Source: Microbacterium sp. CGR2
Lineage (GTDB): Bacteria; Actinomycetota; Actinomycetes; Actinomycetales; Microbacteriaceae
Assembly (NCBI RefSeq): GCF_003626735.1
Contig: NZ_RBHX01000001.1
Location: forward strand, 1,736,001-1,800,000
Length of the DNA: 64,000 bases
Direction: 5' to 3'
In this document: positions 8,244 to 14,780 of the stretch, piece after piece
How positions within the stretch are numbered: the first letter of the stretch is position 1
How the letters are laid out: every line of letters starts with the position of its first letter
Made by a program: the position numbers and the translations under genes
Notes under the pieces: generated by a model
What the model was told of the DNA's origin: nothing
Seen by the model: the letters and a program-made list of their open reading frames with translations, nothing else
Database searches by the model: none

Positions 8244-8659
8244 GCGAGCCCACAAAGATCGAGAAGCGCGGCTTCCGGGTGCCGGTGAGCGAGGAGTTCA
8301 CGCTCATGCTGTCCGGCTTCGAACGCAAGGGGCACTGGGAGGAAACACCGTTGACCAACGAAGACCGCGAGTTGCATGCGCGCGCCGTCGCCGCGGTCGA
8401 GGAAGTCAACTCCAACCCGTGGGTCCGACTCTCGGGCTACGACTACGACCTCGACGTCGCCCCACTCAAGCCGAAGCGCCACTTCGTGCCCGAAGAGACG
8501 CACGAGGAGCACCTGGCCCGGTGGATCGCCGCCGGCCGCCCGGAGCGCTCATTCGCTCGCGACGCCATGCAGCAGCGCATCGCGCACACCTTCGCCAGCG
8601 GGATCATCTCGCCGGAGAGCGCGTTCCGCAACGCAGCCAGACTGACAGGAGCAGCATGA
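8240..8659 (+). CDS. Hypothetical early phage protein
   Basis: A 139-residue protein with mixed strands and helices and an Arg/Ala-rich C-terminal helix. It is coupled to both neighbours by 4-nt overlaps. The sequence EETHEEHLARWIAAGRPE occurs in the centre. No recognised domain. Confidence 0.65.
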   Translation: MSEPTKIEKRGFRVPVSEEFTLMLSGFERKGHWEETPLTNEDRELHARAVAAVEEVNSNPWVRLSGYDYDLDVAPLKPKRHFVPEETHEEHLARWIAAGRPERSFARDAMQQRIAHTFASGIISPESAFRNAARLTGAA

Positions 8660-9150
8660 GCACCGAACTGATCGCGGAAGCCCGCGGCTTTATCGAAGGC
8701 AGCGACCCGAACAACGCCCGCACGACGCTCATCCGCGACCTCGCGGACGCACTCGAGAAGGCTCACACCCCGAGCGCCCCTACCGACGACGAGCGGGAAG
8801 CGCTGGCTCAGGCTCTCCACAACGCCGTCGAAGAGATCTACCCCGTGTCACTCTCGGTGCGCCGTGATCGGTACTACGCACAGGCCGATGTCGTGCTCGC
8901 TGCTGGCTTCCGTCGCACCTCAGTACCGGAGCCGAGCGCGCACTGCGATGGATGCGCGAAGTTCCAGCATCATCACTGCTACCACTGCGGGAAGCGCGCC
9001 GGACTGTCTCACCCGATGTACTGCCCGAACTTCACCAAGGATGATCCGATCGCGGCACACGGTCGCGAGCTTCGACGCAAGTACGGCGATGACGTGACGG
9101 TCCCCGGTGGAACGCGCGTCACCGACCAGGGAGAGGAGAAGAACGCATGA
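8656..9150 (+). CDS. Hypothetical zinc-finger protein
   Basis: A 164-residue protein. After a helical N-terminal domain of about 95 residues comes a Cys/His cluster (HCDGCAKFQ, then HCYHCGKRA, then YCPNF) that very likely binds one or two zinc ions. The C-terminal 40 residues are polar. It is coupled to the next gene by 4 nt. It may bind nucleic acid; no family is assigned. Confidence 0.65.
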   Translation: MSTELIAEARGFIEGSDPNNARTTLIRDLADALEKAHTPSAPTDDEREALAQALHNAVEEIYPVSLSVRRDRYYAQADVVLAAGFRRTSVPEPSAHCDGCAKFQHHHCYHCGKRAGLSHPMYCPNFTKDDPIAAHGRELRRKYGDDVTVPGGTRVTDQGEEKNA

Positions 9151-9401
9151 GCGGCAAGACGTACTTCGAGCGGAACAACGAGGGCATCGGGCGTGCGATT
9201 GCTCGCAACGAGTGTGCTGAGCCCGGCCCTTGGGGAACTGTGTGCACGGAGGACATCTGGCACCGCTACTCGCACTATGACAGCGGTGATGACTCATCGT
9301 GGCAGGACGACTGGCGCGACTACGGCCCGGATGACGAGGACGATCCCGACACCCGTCCCGCCACCCCACCCGAGAACCGAGAGGAACAGAGCAATGGCTG
9401 A
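9147..9401 (+). CDS. Small acidic hypothetical protein
   Basis: An 84-residue protein with a strongly acidic, aromatic second half (SHYDSGDD, WRDYGPDDEDDPD). Such Asp-rich aromatic proteins can be DNA mimics, but this is only a composition-based idea. Its last 40 nt form one copy of the 33-bp direct repeat that recurs near 10.4 kb. It overlaps the next gene by 8 nt. Confidence 0.6.
   Translation: MSGKTYFERNNEGIGRAIARNECAEPGPWGTVCTEDIWHRYSHYDSGDDSSWQDDWRDYGPDDEDDPDTRPATPPENREEQSNG
9359..9391 (+). repeat. 33-bp direct repeat, copy 1
   Basis: This stretch ends in GAACCGAGAGGAACAGA and includes the ribosome site of the gene starting at 9394. The same sequence recurs at about 10386-10418, upstream of TTGGCTGAG where this copy is followed by ATGGCTGAG. 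In this copy it codes for the end of the acidic protein in one frame; in the other copy it is read in a different frame. Confidence 0.75.
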
Positions 9402-9636
9402 GACGCCGAGCATCAAGATCCAGATCGATGAGGCCGCGCTCAAGGAGCAGGTCACGAAAGCGCTACAGGAGTCCATGCAGGATGCAGCCATGCGACTCCG
9501 GTCCGCCGCCGACGCGCTCGACGGTGGCCGGTGGATCACCGAGTTCGAGGAGTATCAGGCGAAGCGACTCCGCGATGAGTTCGAGCGAGGGCGACGGGAT
9601 GCTCTGGCCGAGAACCGAGAGAGCTACGAGCGATGA
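9394..9636 (+). CDS. Small helical hypothetical protein
   Basis: An 80-residue amphipathic helical protein (IDEAALKEQVTKALQESMQD) with a polar C-terminus. The ATG follows GAGAGGAACAGAGCA. Its last 13 nt overlap the end of the ribbon-helix-helix gene on the other strand, so the two genes converge. Confidence 0.6.
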   Translation: MAETPSIKIQIDEAALKEQVTKALQESMQDAAMRLRSAADALDGGRWITEFEEYQAKRLRDEFERGRRDALAENRESYER

Positions 9637-9800
9637 CGTTTCGCGGCGGCGACGGCCTTGTCCCTGATCCAGGTGGACGGAGGGACTTCACCAGCCGCGT
9701 TCTCGATGAGCGCGAGTTCGGCGTCCGAGAGGCGGAGGTTGATCGCGTTGGTGCGGGCGTTGCCGGTGGATGGTCGTCCGCGGGGTCGCTTGTCGGTCAT
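9624..9800 (-). CDS. Ribbon-helix-helix-like DNA-binding protein
   Basis: A 58-residue basic protein on the opposite strand to the early operon. After a Lys/Arg-rich arm (TDKRPRGRPSTGN) comes a strand and two helices (NAINLRLSDAELALIENAAG, then PPSTWIRDKAVAAAKR), the layout of CopG/Arc and MobC-like ribbon-helix-helix proteins. I start it at 9800 because a TATAGT -10 lies 7 nt upstream, giving a leaderless mRNA, and upstream in-frame codons overlap a divergent gene. It probably autoregulates and controls the divergent zinc-ribbon gene through the inverted repeat between them (inference). Confidence 0.7.
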   Translation of the reverse strand: MTDKRPRGRPSTGNARTNAINLRLSDAELALIENAAGEVPPSTWIRDKAVAAAKRHRS

Positions 9801-9866
9801 ACGGATGACTATACCGTAAAGCGGAAAAGAGTGGACATGGACGGATTTATGCTTTACGATAAATAC
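9801..9866. promoter_or_regulatory. Divergent promoters with inverted-repeat operator
   Basis: Between the ribbon-helix-helix gene (-) and the zinc-ribbon gene (+) lie CGTAAAGC (9815-9822) and its exact reverse complement GCTTTACG (9851-9858). Read toward each gene, the half-site sits just before or inside the -10: GCTTTACGGTATAGT on the - strand and GCTTTACGATAAATAC on the + strand. Both genes then start 6-7 nt after the -10. The symmetry and position suggest operators for the ribbon-helix-helix protein. Confidence 0.6.
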
Positions 9867-10061
9867 ATGGAGAACGCAACGATGCAGTGCAAGCACCCCC
9901 TCGGATTCGCCACCCTTCGCAACGGCGAGGTCACCTGCTTCGACTGTGGCACCCCGACCCCCGGACGCTGCGTGTGCGGTGCTCTCTTTCGCACGATGCA
10001 CTGCATGAGCCGCGGGCACATGAAGGGTCCGACGCTGGTCGTTGAACAGGGAGAAAACTGA
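9867..10061 (+). CDS. Small zinc-ribbon protein
   Basis: A 64-residue protein with Cys pairs CFDCG and CVCG plus other Cys/His residues (QCKHPLG, MHCMSRGH), typical of a zinc ribbon or double zinc knuckle. The ATG lies 6 nt after a TACGAT -10, suggesting a leaderless transcript driven by the divergent promoter region. Its stop overlaps the next ATG by 1 nt. Its regulation is probably shared with the opposing ribbon-helix-helix gene. Confidence 0.65.
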   Translation: MENATMQCKHPLGFATLRNGEVTCFDCGTPTPGRCVCGALFRTMHCMSRGHMKGPTLVVEQGEN

Positions 10062-10948
10062 TGCCTGAACCACTGAACGCCGAACGAGAGAATGCCGCAG
10101 CCGCCTACGTGCGAGCGGATGACGGAGGGCTCTACTCCACATCGGACGACAGGTTGCATAACGCGTTCGTGTCGGGCGCCGAATGGGAGCGCGACGAACA
10201 TGGGGCGGGAGGAATCGCCGGTCTTCCACCTACGGCGACTCCCGCCCCAGCAGGCGCACCCAGTGACGAAGCGCGGAAGGGGTGGAGTGCCGCGGACCGT
10301 AGAGACGCTGAGACTGAGGCCAAGCGACGTTTCAGCGAGTGGCAGAACAGCAACTCGGGGCCGAGTGGTGGAAGTCGATCCATTCCGCCACCCCACCCGA
10401 GAACCGAGAGGAACAGAACCTTGGCTGAGCACACGCTAACCACCGAGACGATCCGTGAGCGCTTCGCTGATGCGTATGGCAACTACGCGAACGGCTTGGA
10501 GGACTTCGACCGCTGGCTGGCTGCTCACGATGCCGAGGTGCGGGCCGATCACGAGAGTGAGGCCGCGGAGCGACTGGGCCTGCTGTTGTGGCATCTGACC
10601 GGTGGTCGGCTCTCGAAGAGCACCTATGACGTGTCGACGATGGTCGCTCAGATCGAGGACACGTTCGAGCGCGAGCGAGCTGCGGAGCAGGCGGATGTGG
10701 TGCGGGCTGGTGTCGTAGCCGAGGAACCGGACTGGGAGTACGGATACGAGCTCATCGAGTCCGACACCCGTGACGTTCTCACGCGGGGATTCCCGTTCGA
10801 TACGGCTGCTCAGGCAGCAGTGGATGCGCTCCGTCGCGCCGACGAGGAGTTCGACCCGGAATACCCACCGCTGTCGCCGGAGGTCGTTCGTCGTCGCAAG
10901 GCTGGCCCGTGGGTACCGGTGAACCAGGAAGGAGCAAGTCATGCGTGA
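10061..10948 (+). CDS. Hypothetical protein, possibly a fusion of two small genes
   Basis: A 295-residue ORF. The first 120 residues are low in structure (Pro/Ala/Gly-rich linker, then PPPHPRTERNRT encoded by the second copy of the 33-bp repeat). From the TTG at about 10422 the sequence changes to a compact helical, acidic protein (LAEHTLTTETIRERFADAYG). Because the repeat carries a ribosome site, the second part could be an independent gene starting at that TTG, with the first part fused by read-through after a recombination event. The two readings cannot be separated here. It overlaps the next gene by 8 nt. Confidence 0.6.
   Translation: MPEPLNAERENAAAAYVRADDGGLYSTSDDRLHNAFVSGAEWERDEHGAGGIAGLPPTATPAPAGAPSDEARKGWSAADRRDAETEAKRRFSEWQNSNSGPSGGSRSIPPPHPRTERNRTLAEHTLTTETIRERFADAYGNYANGLEDFDRWLAAHDAEVRADHESEAAERLGLLLWHLTGGRLSKSTYDVSTMVAQIEDTFERERAAEQADVVRAGVVAEEPDWEYGYELIESDTRDVLTRGFPFDTAAQAAVDALRRADEEFDPEYPPLSPEVVRRRKAGPWVPVNQEGASHA
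10386..10418 (+). repeat. 33-bp direct repeat, copy 2
   Basis: The sequence is identical to 9359-9391 and is followed by ACCTTGGCTGAG against GCAATGGCTGAG in copy 1. The copies are 1,027 bp apart in direct orientation, so homologous recombination between them would delete the ribbon-helix-helix and zinc-ribbon genes. Confidence 0.75.
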
Positions 10949-11483
10949 TCCGTACGCAAGCCAGAGAAGGCAGTTCATCAGCGAGACGCAGCGCCACGAG
11001 ATGCGCGTTCTCCACGACGAGGGGCTCTATCGCCACCTCCGCTTCCAGGCGCCGGGCACCGGCATCTGGCACTGGGATCTCATTACCTGGCCCGGCTCGC
11101 TTGCGATCCGCGGCGACATCGGCGAAGGCCATATCTTCACCCGTGTCGACGACATGCTGCGGTTCTTCGATCACGGCCAACACGCCCACCAGATCAACGC
11201 CGACTACTGGGCGGAGAAGCTGGATCTCGGTCGCAACTCCGTGAAGGAGTTCTCGGCCGAGCGTTTCGGCGTGTGGTGCGCCGATGGCGAGTACCCGATC
11301 AACTCAGCGGATGGGCTCGTCGACCACGAGCAGGCCGCGATCGACACCCTGGACGATCTGGGCGTCGAGTGGGACTTCGAGGACCTCGAGTCGTGGCGTG
11401 ACTACGGCCACCACTTCATCATCGCGCTGCACGCGATCCTCTGGGGTGCGAAGCGGTATCACGAGAGCAAGGAGCGAGCATGA
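10941..11483 (+). CDS. Hypothetical actinophage protein
   Basis: A 180-residue protein rich in Trp, His and Tyr (GTGIWHWDLITWPGSLAIRGD, LEDLESWRDYGHHFIIALH). The pattern of a beta-rich front half with conserved aromatic and Gly residues and a helical C-terminus resembles hypotheticals common in actinophage early regions. No activity can be assigned. It is coupled to its neighbours by 8-nt and 4-nt overlaps. Confidence 0.7.
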   Translation: MRDPYASQRRQFISETQRHEMRVLHDEGLYRHLRFQAPGTGIWHWDLITWPGSLAIRGDIGEGHIFTRVDDMLRFFDHGQHAHQINADYWAEKLDLGRNSVKEFSAERFGVWCADGEYPINSADGLVDHEQAAIDTLDDLGVEWDFEDLESWRDYGHHFIIALHAILWGAKRYHESKERA

Positions 11484-11629
11484 ACGAGGAAGAGGAGACG
11501 GCCACGCCGTACCAGGTGTACGTGTTCGACTGCCCGAGGTGCGGCGGTCGGACGGAGATCGGCGATCAGGATCCGGCCGCCGTTGAGGAGTGCGCGGATT
11601 GCGGCGTAGATGTGGTGATGGGCCGATGA
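11480..11629 (+). CDS. Small zinc-ribbon protein
   Basis: A 49-residue acidic protein with FDCPRCGG and ECADCG, two CxxC knuckles 20 residues apart, the signature of a rubredoxin-like zinc ribbon. The ATG overlaps the previous stop by 4 nt. The gene on the opposite strand ends 3 nt beyond it. Confidence 0.65.
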   Translation: MNEEEETATPYQVYVFDCPRCGGRTEIGDQDPAAVEECADCGVDVVMGR

Positions 11630-11631
11630 CG

Positions 11632-11943
11632 TCACTGACCGCGGCTCGCGCGCCAGGCCTCGATGCGCCGTCGGCGCTCCAGCCAGTCGCGCGTCTGCAG
11701 GATACCCTCCGGGTCGACGTGGGCACGGAGCACTCGGTCGCATTGGCCGTCGAAGTCGGCGTCGGCACCCAACTTCACGGGCTCGCGCTCGAGGAAAACG
11801 ACCGCCTCGAAGAAAGGGTGGCGGGCGCGACCGATGCGGACCTGCTCGATCCGTCCGATGAGCGCACCATCGAGCTTGACCTGCCACTCGGGCGGCCGAC
11901 GGGGGTCGAGCTGGGTCTGGGTGACAGCGAGACGGGAGTCCAT
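11632..11943 (-). CDS. Hypothetical protein on the opposite strand
   Basis: A 103-residue protein (start MDSRLAVTQTQLDPRRPPEW). I prefer this reading to the overlapping + frame because GC at its third codon positions is slightly higher (about 84% against 79%) and it contains a natural pattern (QVKLDGALIGRIEQ, then ARHPFFEAVVF) resembling small actinobacterial proteins of unknown function. A TACATT -10-like element lies 6 nt before the ATG, so it may be leaderless. It is one of two small genes that oppose the early operon. Confidence 0.6.
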   Translation of the reverse strand: MDSRLAVTQTQLDPRRPPEWQVKLDGALIGRIEQVRIGRARHPFFEAVVFLEREPVKLGADADFDGQCDRVLRAHVDPEGILQTRDWLERRRRIEAWRASRGQ

Positions 11944-11952
11944 GGTCGCAAT

Positions 11953-12345
11953 GTAGCCCGAGCCCCCCGCACAGCGAATCCGGCGAGGATCAAAGCTCTC
12001 CACGAGGAAGGTCTCGACGCTAAGGTGATCGCCCAGCGCACAGGGCTCAGTGAGAGGCAGGTGCATCGGTGGCTCGGCAGAATGTTCGGCGAGGGGTGGC
12101 AGCGGATGCCGCGCGTGAGCCCGGTGGCAAAGGCGCGGGTGCTCCAGTTGAGCGCCGAGCAGGTGCCGCCGGATTGGATCGCCGAGACGGTCAAAATCAG
12201 CCGCACAGCCGTCGACAAGATCCGCGAGAAGGCGGGATTGAATCTCGATCAGGAATGGAAGGTCGTTCGCCTGGCCATCCAGCACGACGCGAAGCTCTTC
12301 AACCTGCACAAGCAGTTCAGCCCCACCTCTACCCGGAGACTGTGA
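11953..12345 (+). CDS. Helix-turn-helix DNA-binding protein, start unresolved
   Basis: The protein contains two helix-turn-helix-like units: IKALHEEGLDAKVIAQRTG followed by LSERQVHRWL, and VPPDWIAETVKISRTAVDKI. It is probably a phage transcription regulator. No ATG, GTG or TTG is in frame between the divergent gene (start 11943) and the first helix; codons GTA (11953) and ATC are the nearest. The frame is open back to an ATG at 11626 that overlaps the preceding stop, so the start could be there instead, which would make the - strand gene a shadow. The 3' end is firm; the 5' end is not. Confidence 0.6.
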   Translation, partial: VARAPRTANPARIKALHEEGLDAKVIAQRTGLSERQVHRWLGRMFGEGWQRMPRVSPVAKARVLQLSAEQVPPDWIAETVKISRTAVDKIREKAGLNLDQEWKVVRLAIQHDAKLFNLHKQFSPTSTRRL

Positions 12346-12364
12346 TGGGGGTTATCCAGGATGG

Positions 12365-12583
12365 ATGACCACTGACGAAAAGATTCAAGCCGTCGAGGAA
12401 TTCCTCGCATGGCGGGAGAACGCCCACCCCACGACCGCCCCCATCCAGCTCGTCGAGACCTGGCGCGCCGCTCTCCAAGCCGTCGATGACGCGGCGCTGC
12501 TCGCGGACATCCGCAAGGAGGCTGCGTTTGTCAGCACCTCGGATGAAGCGCTGGCGCTGGTGGAGAGGATCGCTCGTGGTTAG
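12365..12583 (+). CDS. Small hypothetical protein
   Basis: A 72-residue helical, acidic protein (start MTTDEKIQAVEEFLAWRENA) ending in an amphipathic helix. It overlaps the WhiB-like gene by 8 nt and carries that gene's ribosome site GAGAGG. No family is recognised. Confidence 0.6.
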   Translation: MTTDEKIQAVEEFLAWRENAHPTTAPIQLVETWRAALQAVDDAALLADIRKEAAFVSTSDEALALVERIARG

Positions 12584-12950
12584 GCACAAGCACGGGCGCC
12601 GCCCTTTTAAGCCCTTCACTGACGCGCTGGCCGCCGCCAACGAGAACGAGAACGCTCCCCAGCCGTACTGCATCGACCTCCCGGAGAAGTACGTCGACTA
12701 CGAGGTGGGCCAGCATCCCGACGAACATACTGCGGCAGCGATGTGCGCGCCGTGCCCCCTGCTCGAGCTGTGCAACATCAACGCTCGTCAACAGTTGCCG
12801 GAGCACGGCGTGTGGGGCGGGATCGCCTGGGTGAACCGCCGGCAGGCCCACCTGCTGCCGATCGAAGAGAAGGTCGTAACGCTGACAGTGGTCGCCGTGG
12901 ACGCGGGGCCCGCGTCCACGGCGATCGCAGGCGTGCTCGAAGCGGCCTAA
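12576..12950 (+). CDS. WhiB-like iron-sulphur transcription regulator
   Basis: A 124-residue WhiB-family protein. It has one Cys (PYCIDL), then MCAPCPLLELC, giving the four Cys of a 4Fe-4S cluster, followed by the family's HGVWGGIAWVNRRQ turn. The family is restricted to actinobacteria and their phages and usually acts with the sigma factor at promoters. GTG start with GAGAGG upstream, overlapping the preceding gene. The C-terminal 35 residues after the turn are hydrophobic rather than the usual basic tail, which is unusual. The phage copy may switch host or phage promoters. Confidence 0.85.
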   Translation: MVRHKHGRRPFKPFTDALAAANENENAPQPYCIDLPEKYVDYEVGQHPDEHTAAAMCAPCPLLELCNINARQQLPEHGVWGGIAWVNRRQAHLLPIEEKVVTLTVVAVDAGPASTAIAGVLEAA

Positions 12951-12981
12951 ACAAAATGTCCAAGAAATAACGTTCAGATCC

Positions 12982-13010
12982 TTGACCTGTCCGGCGGGGA
13001 TGTGTAATTT
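12982..13010 (+). promoter_or_regulatory. Sigma-70-type promoter upstream of the 13-kb genes
   Basis: TTGACC, a 17-bp spacer and TAATTT match the principal sigma factor consensus well. It lies just after the WhiB-like gene and before a small basic ORF (13064) and the GAATTA/TAGACT promoter at 13211, suggesting a new transcript for the replication genes. Confidence 0.6.
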
Positions 13011-13063
13011 AGTTCTTGTTCCACTACGGGACACAGAAGCCAGATCACACACGAACGGGGACC

Positions 13064-13192
13064 ATGATGAACGGATGCGGAGGCCTTCCAAGGAGGAGGC
13101 CGGGATGCGCCAAGCATCCCGAGAAGTCACTGGCAGCGAGGGCGAAGCGCCCGCCGGTGAACACCAAGCGTTCGAGGTGGGTGGCTCGCTAA
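13064..13192 (+). CDS. Small basic protein, candidate
   Basis: A 42-codon ORF (start MMNGCGGLPRRRPGCAKHPE) with 13 Lys/Arg, two Cys and a C-terminal RSRWVAR. It follows GGGGACC and lies about 45 nt downstream of the TTGACC/TAATTT promoter. Within it GGGATGC (13102) pairs with GCATCCC (13114), so the same stretch could instead be a structured leader RNA. Codon use includes AGG repeats rare in the neighbours, so I keep the confidence low. Confidence 0.4.
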   Translation: MMNGCGGLPRRRPGCAKHPEKSLAARAKRPPVNTKRSRWVAR

Positions 13193-13210
13193 CGACCTGC
13201 CACCCGCCTC

Positions 13211-13239
13211 GAATTAAGCGCGTATTACACATCTAGACT
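13211..13239 (+). promoter_or_regulatory. Shared phage promoter motif (GAATTA-N17-TAGACT)
   Basis: GAATTA (13211-13216) and TAGACT (13234-13239) are separated by 17 bp. The same arrangement, also with AAGCGC after the first block in most copies, occurs six times in the late region on the - strand. Here it drives the early gene at 13284 with a leader of about 40 nt. Confidence 0.7.
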
Positions 13240-13283
13240 GGTCGAACGCCCCGCGCACGACCACGGCAAAAGGGAGAAGCACC

Positions 13284-13607
13284 ATGAGCATGACCATTGA
13301 AGAGATGGTGGCCCGGAGGGTTCACCTCGACGAGCAGATCGCCCGTCTGACGGACGAGAAGAAGCAGATCGACGAGAAGCTCCGCGAAGAGCACGACTAC
13401 GGAACGATCCCCGCCGGTGAATGGCGGGTCAGCATCGGCCGCAACCCTCAGTTCCTGAAGGAAGACTTCGAAAAGCGCTTCCCGGTCGCCATGTACCCGC
13501 ACCTCTACAAGCCGGTGCCGGACACCGCTCAGGTCAAGGAGTTTTTCGCCCCCGTGGAGCTGAAGAAGTTCTACGCCGAAGGCGCCAAGAAGATCACGGT
13601 CAAGTGA
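13284..13607 (+). CDS. Hypothetical protein of the recombination module
   Basis: A 107-residue protein with a charged coiled-coil start (VHLDEQIARLTDEKKQIDEK) and a strand-rich C-terminal half (WRVSIGRNPQFLKEDFEKRF). The ribosome site is AGGGAGAAG. Similar short proteins commonly precede exonuclease and SSB genes in actinophages, so a role with the exonuclease at 14777 is a context inference. Its stop overlaps the next ATG by 1 nt. Confidence 0.7.
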   Translation: MSMTIEEMVARRVHLDEQIARLTDEKKQIDEKLREEHDYGTIPAGEWRVSIGRNPQFLKEDFEKRFPVAMYPHLYKPVPDTAQVKEFFAPVELKKFYAEGAKKITVK

Positions 13608-14191
13608 TGAGCGCCACCACTCTCGCCCCGCCGCTCGACGGCCTGCGCTACGAGGTAGTCCACGCGATCGACGAGACCGAGGACTACACCGAAGGCGAAT
13701 CGCGCCGCCTCACTGACGACATCGCCGAAGCGAACGTGATCACGTCGCGCGTCTCCGGCGAGGAGAACCTCCACAAGGTGATCCTTGATATCGACTTCCC
13801 GGCCAAGCTCGTGCCCTCGAGCACAGACGGCCACTTCCACTTGTACATCGACAAGGCCATCCACTGGGAGGCATACGTCGACCTGCTCGGCGCGATGGCG
13901 GATGCCGGCCTGGTCGAGGAGGGCTACGTCTCGGCATCACTCGAGCGCGGTCACACTGCCGCCCGCCTGCCGTGGGTGAAGAAGTCCGACGGGCCGCGCC
14001 CCATCTGCGTCGGGTGCCGCAAGCGACCCCACGAGTTCTCCACGTACCGCTACATGGTCGCGGAGGATGGATACGCCGACGCCGACGAGGCGGTGCGTCG
14101 CAACGAAGGCACCTACAACCGCGAGAACGGCCACTTCTGGTGCGACGGCTGCTACATCCGCGCCGGTCAGCCGCTGGGGGTCGCGCAGTGA
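13607..14191 (+). CDS. Hypothetical protein with zinc-binding C-terminus
   Basis: A 194-residue protein in two parts: about 120 residues of acidic alpha/beta sequence (LHKVILDIDFPAKLVPSSTD) and a C-terminal segment with ICVGCRKRP and FWCDGCYIR, two CxxC knuckles that probably bind zinc. Coupled to both neighbours (TGATG and GTGA). It may bind DNA or act as an adaptor in the replication module. Confidence 0.65.
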   Translation: MSATTLAPPLDGLRYEVVHAIDETEDYTEGESRRLTDDIAEANVITSRVSGEENLHKVILDIDFPAKLVPSSTDGHFHLYIDKAIHWEAYVDLLGAMADAGLVEEGYVSASLERGHTAARLPWVKKSDGPRPICVGCRKRPHEFSTYRYMVAEDGYADADEAVRRNEGTYNRENGHFWCDGCYIRAGQPLGVAQ

Positions 14192-14604
14192 GCGCCATCA
14201 CGATCGCCTACGGCCCGACCGCTTCCGGCAAGTCGACCGCGGCTCACGCCTGGCGGAAGGAGGCGCAGAGTGCGGACCTCCAGCGTGTCATCATCGACGA
14301 GGCCACGTTCAGCGCCGCCGAGCTGCGCCGCGTCGACAACCTGCTCGACGGCGGGACGGACGTCTGGCTCAACTATCTGACCGATGCGGCCGAGCCCGCG
14401 CTGCCCAGCTTCCCGAATCACGATGTCGCGATCCGGCGTTTCCACCGACGGATGCATGATGCCGTGCGTACGTACGGACTGATGCAGGAGTGCAATGGTG
14501 TCGCGATCTACGCTCCCAACCCTTACCGCGAGGAGCTGTGGGGAGACGTGAATCCTGAATGGATGTGCGCCTGCCAGCGGTACGAGGCGGCGATGGACAT
14601 ATGA
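14188..14604 (+). CDS. P-loop NTPase / kinase-like protein
   Basis: A 138-residue protein with Walker A GPTASGKST at residues 9-17 and an acidic IIDEATF segment about 25 residues later. The size fits a short P-loop kinase or nucleotide-binding protein without the usual helicase motifs. The GTG start overlaps the preceding stop as GTGA. The C-terminal WMCACQRYEA region has two Cys. The substrate is unknown. Confidence 0.7.
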   Translation: MSAITIAYGPTASGKSTAAHAWRKEAQSADLQRVIIDEATFSAAELRRVDNLLDGGTDVWLNYLTDAAEPALPSFPNHDVAIRRFHRRMHDAVRTYGLMQECNGVAIYAPNPYREELWGDVNPEWMCACQRYEAAMDI

Positions 14605-14780
14605 GCGCCCACGACCTGAACTCGGCCGACTACGAGCGGATTGAGGCCGCCCTCCGCCACCTCATCCCCGAGACCAAGCGCACCGCTGCCAAGTGGCACC
14701 CGAAGGGGCTGCGGGCCTTCAACCGCACGCTCCGCAAGATCGAGCGGATCAACAAGACCGGAGAGTTCACCCAGCAATGA
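14601..14780 (+). CDS. Small basic hypothetical protein
   Basis: A 59-residue helical protein with a Lys/Arg-rich second half (KWHPKGLRAFNRTLRKIERI). It is held by 4-nt overlaps between the P-loop gene and the exonuclease gene. A helper role in recombination is possible only from context. Confidence 0.6.
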   Translation: MSAHDLNSADYERIEAALRHLIPETKRTAAKWHPKGLRAFNRTLRKIERINKTGEFTQQ

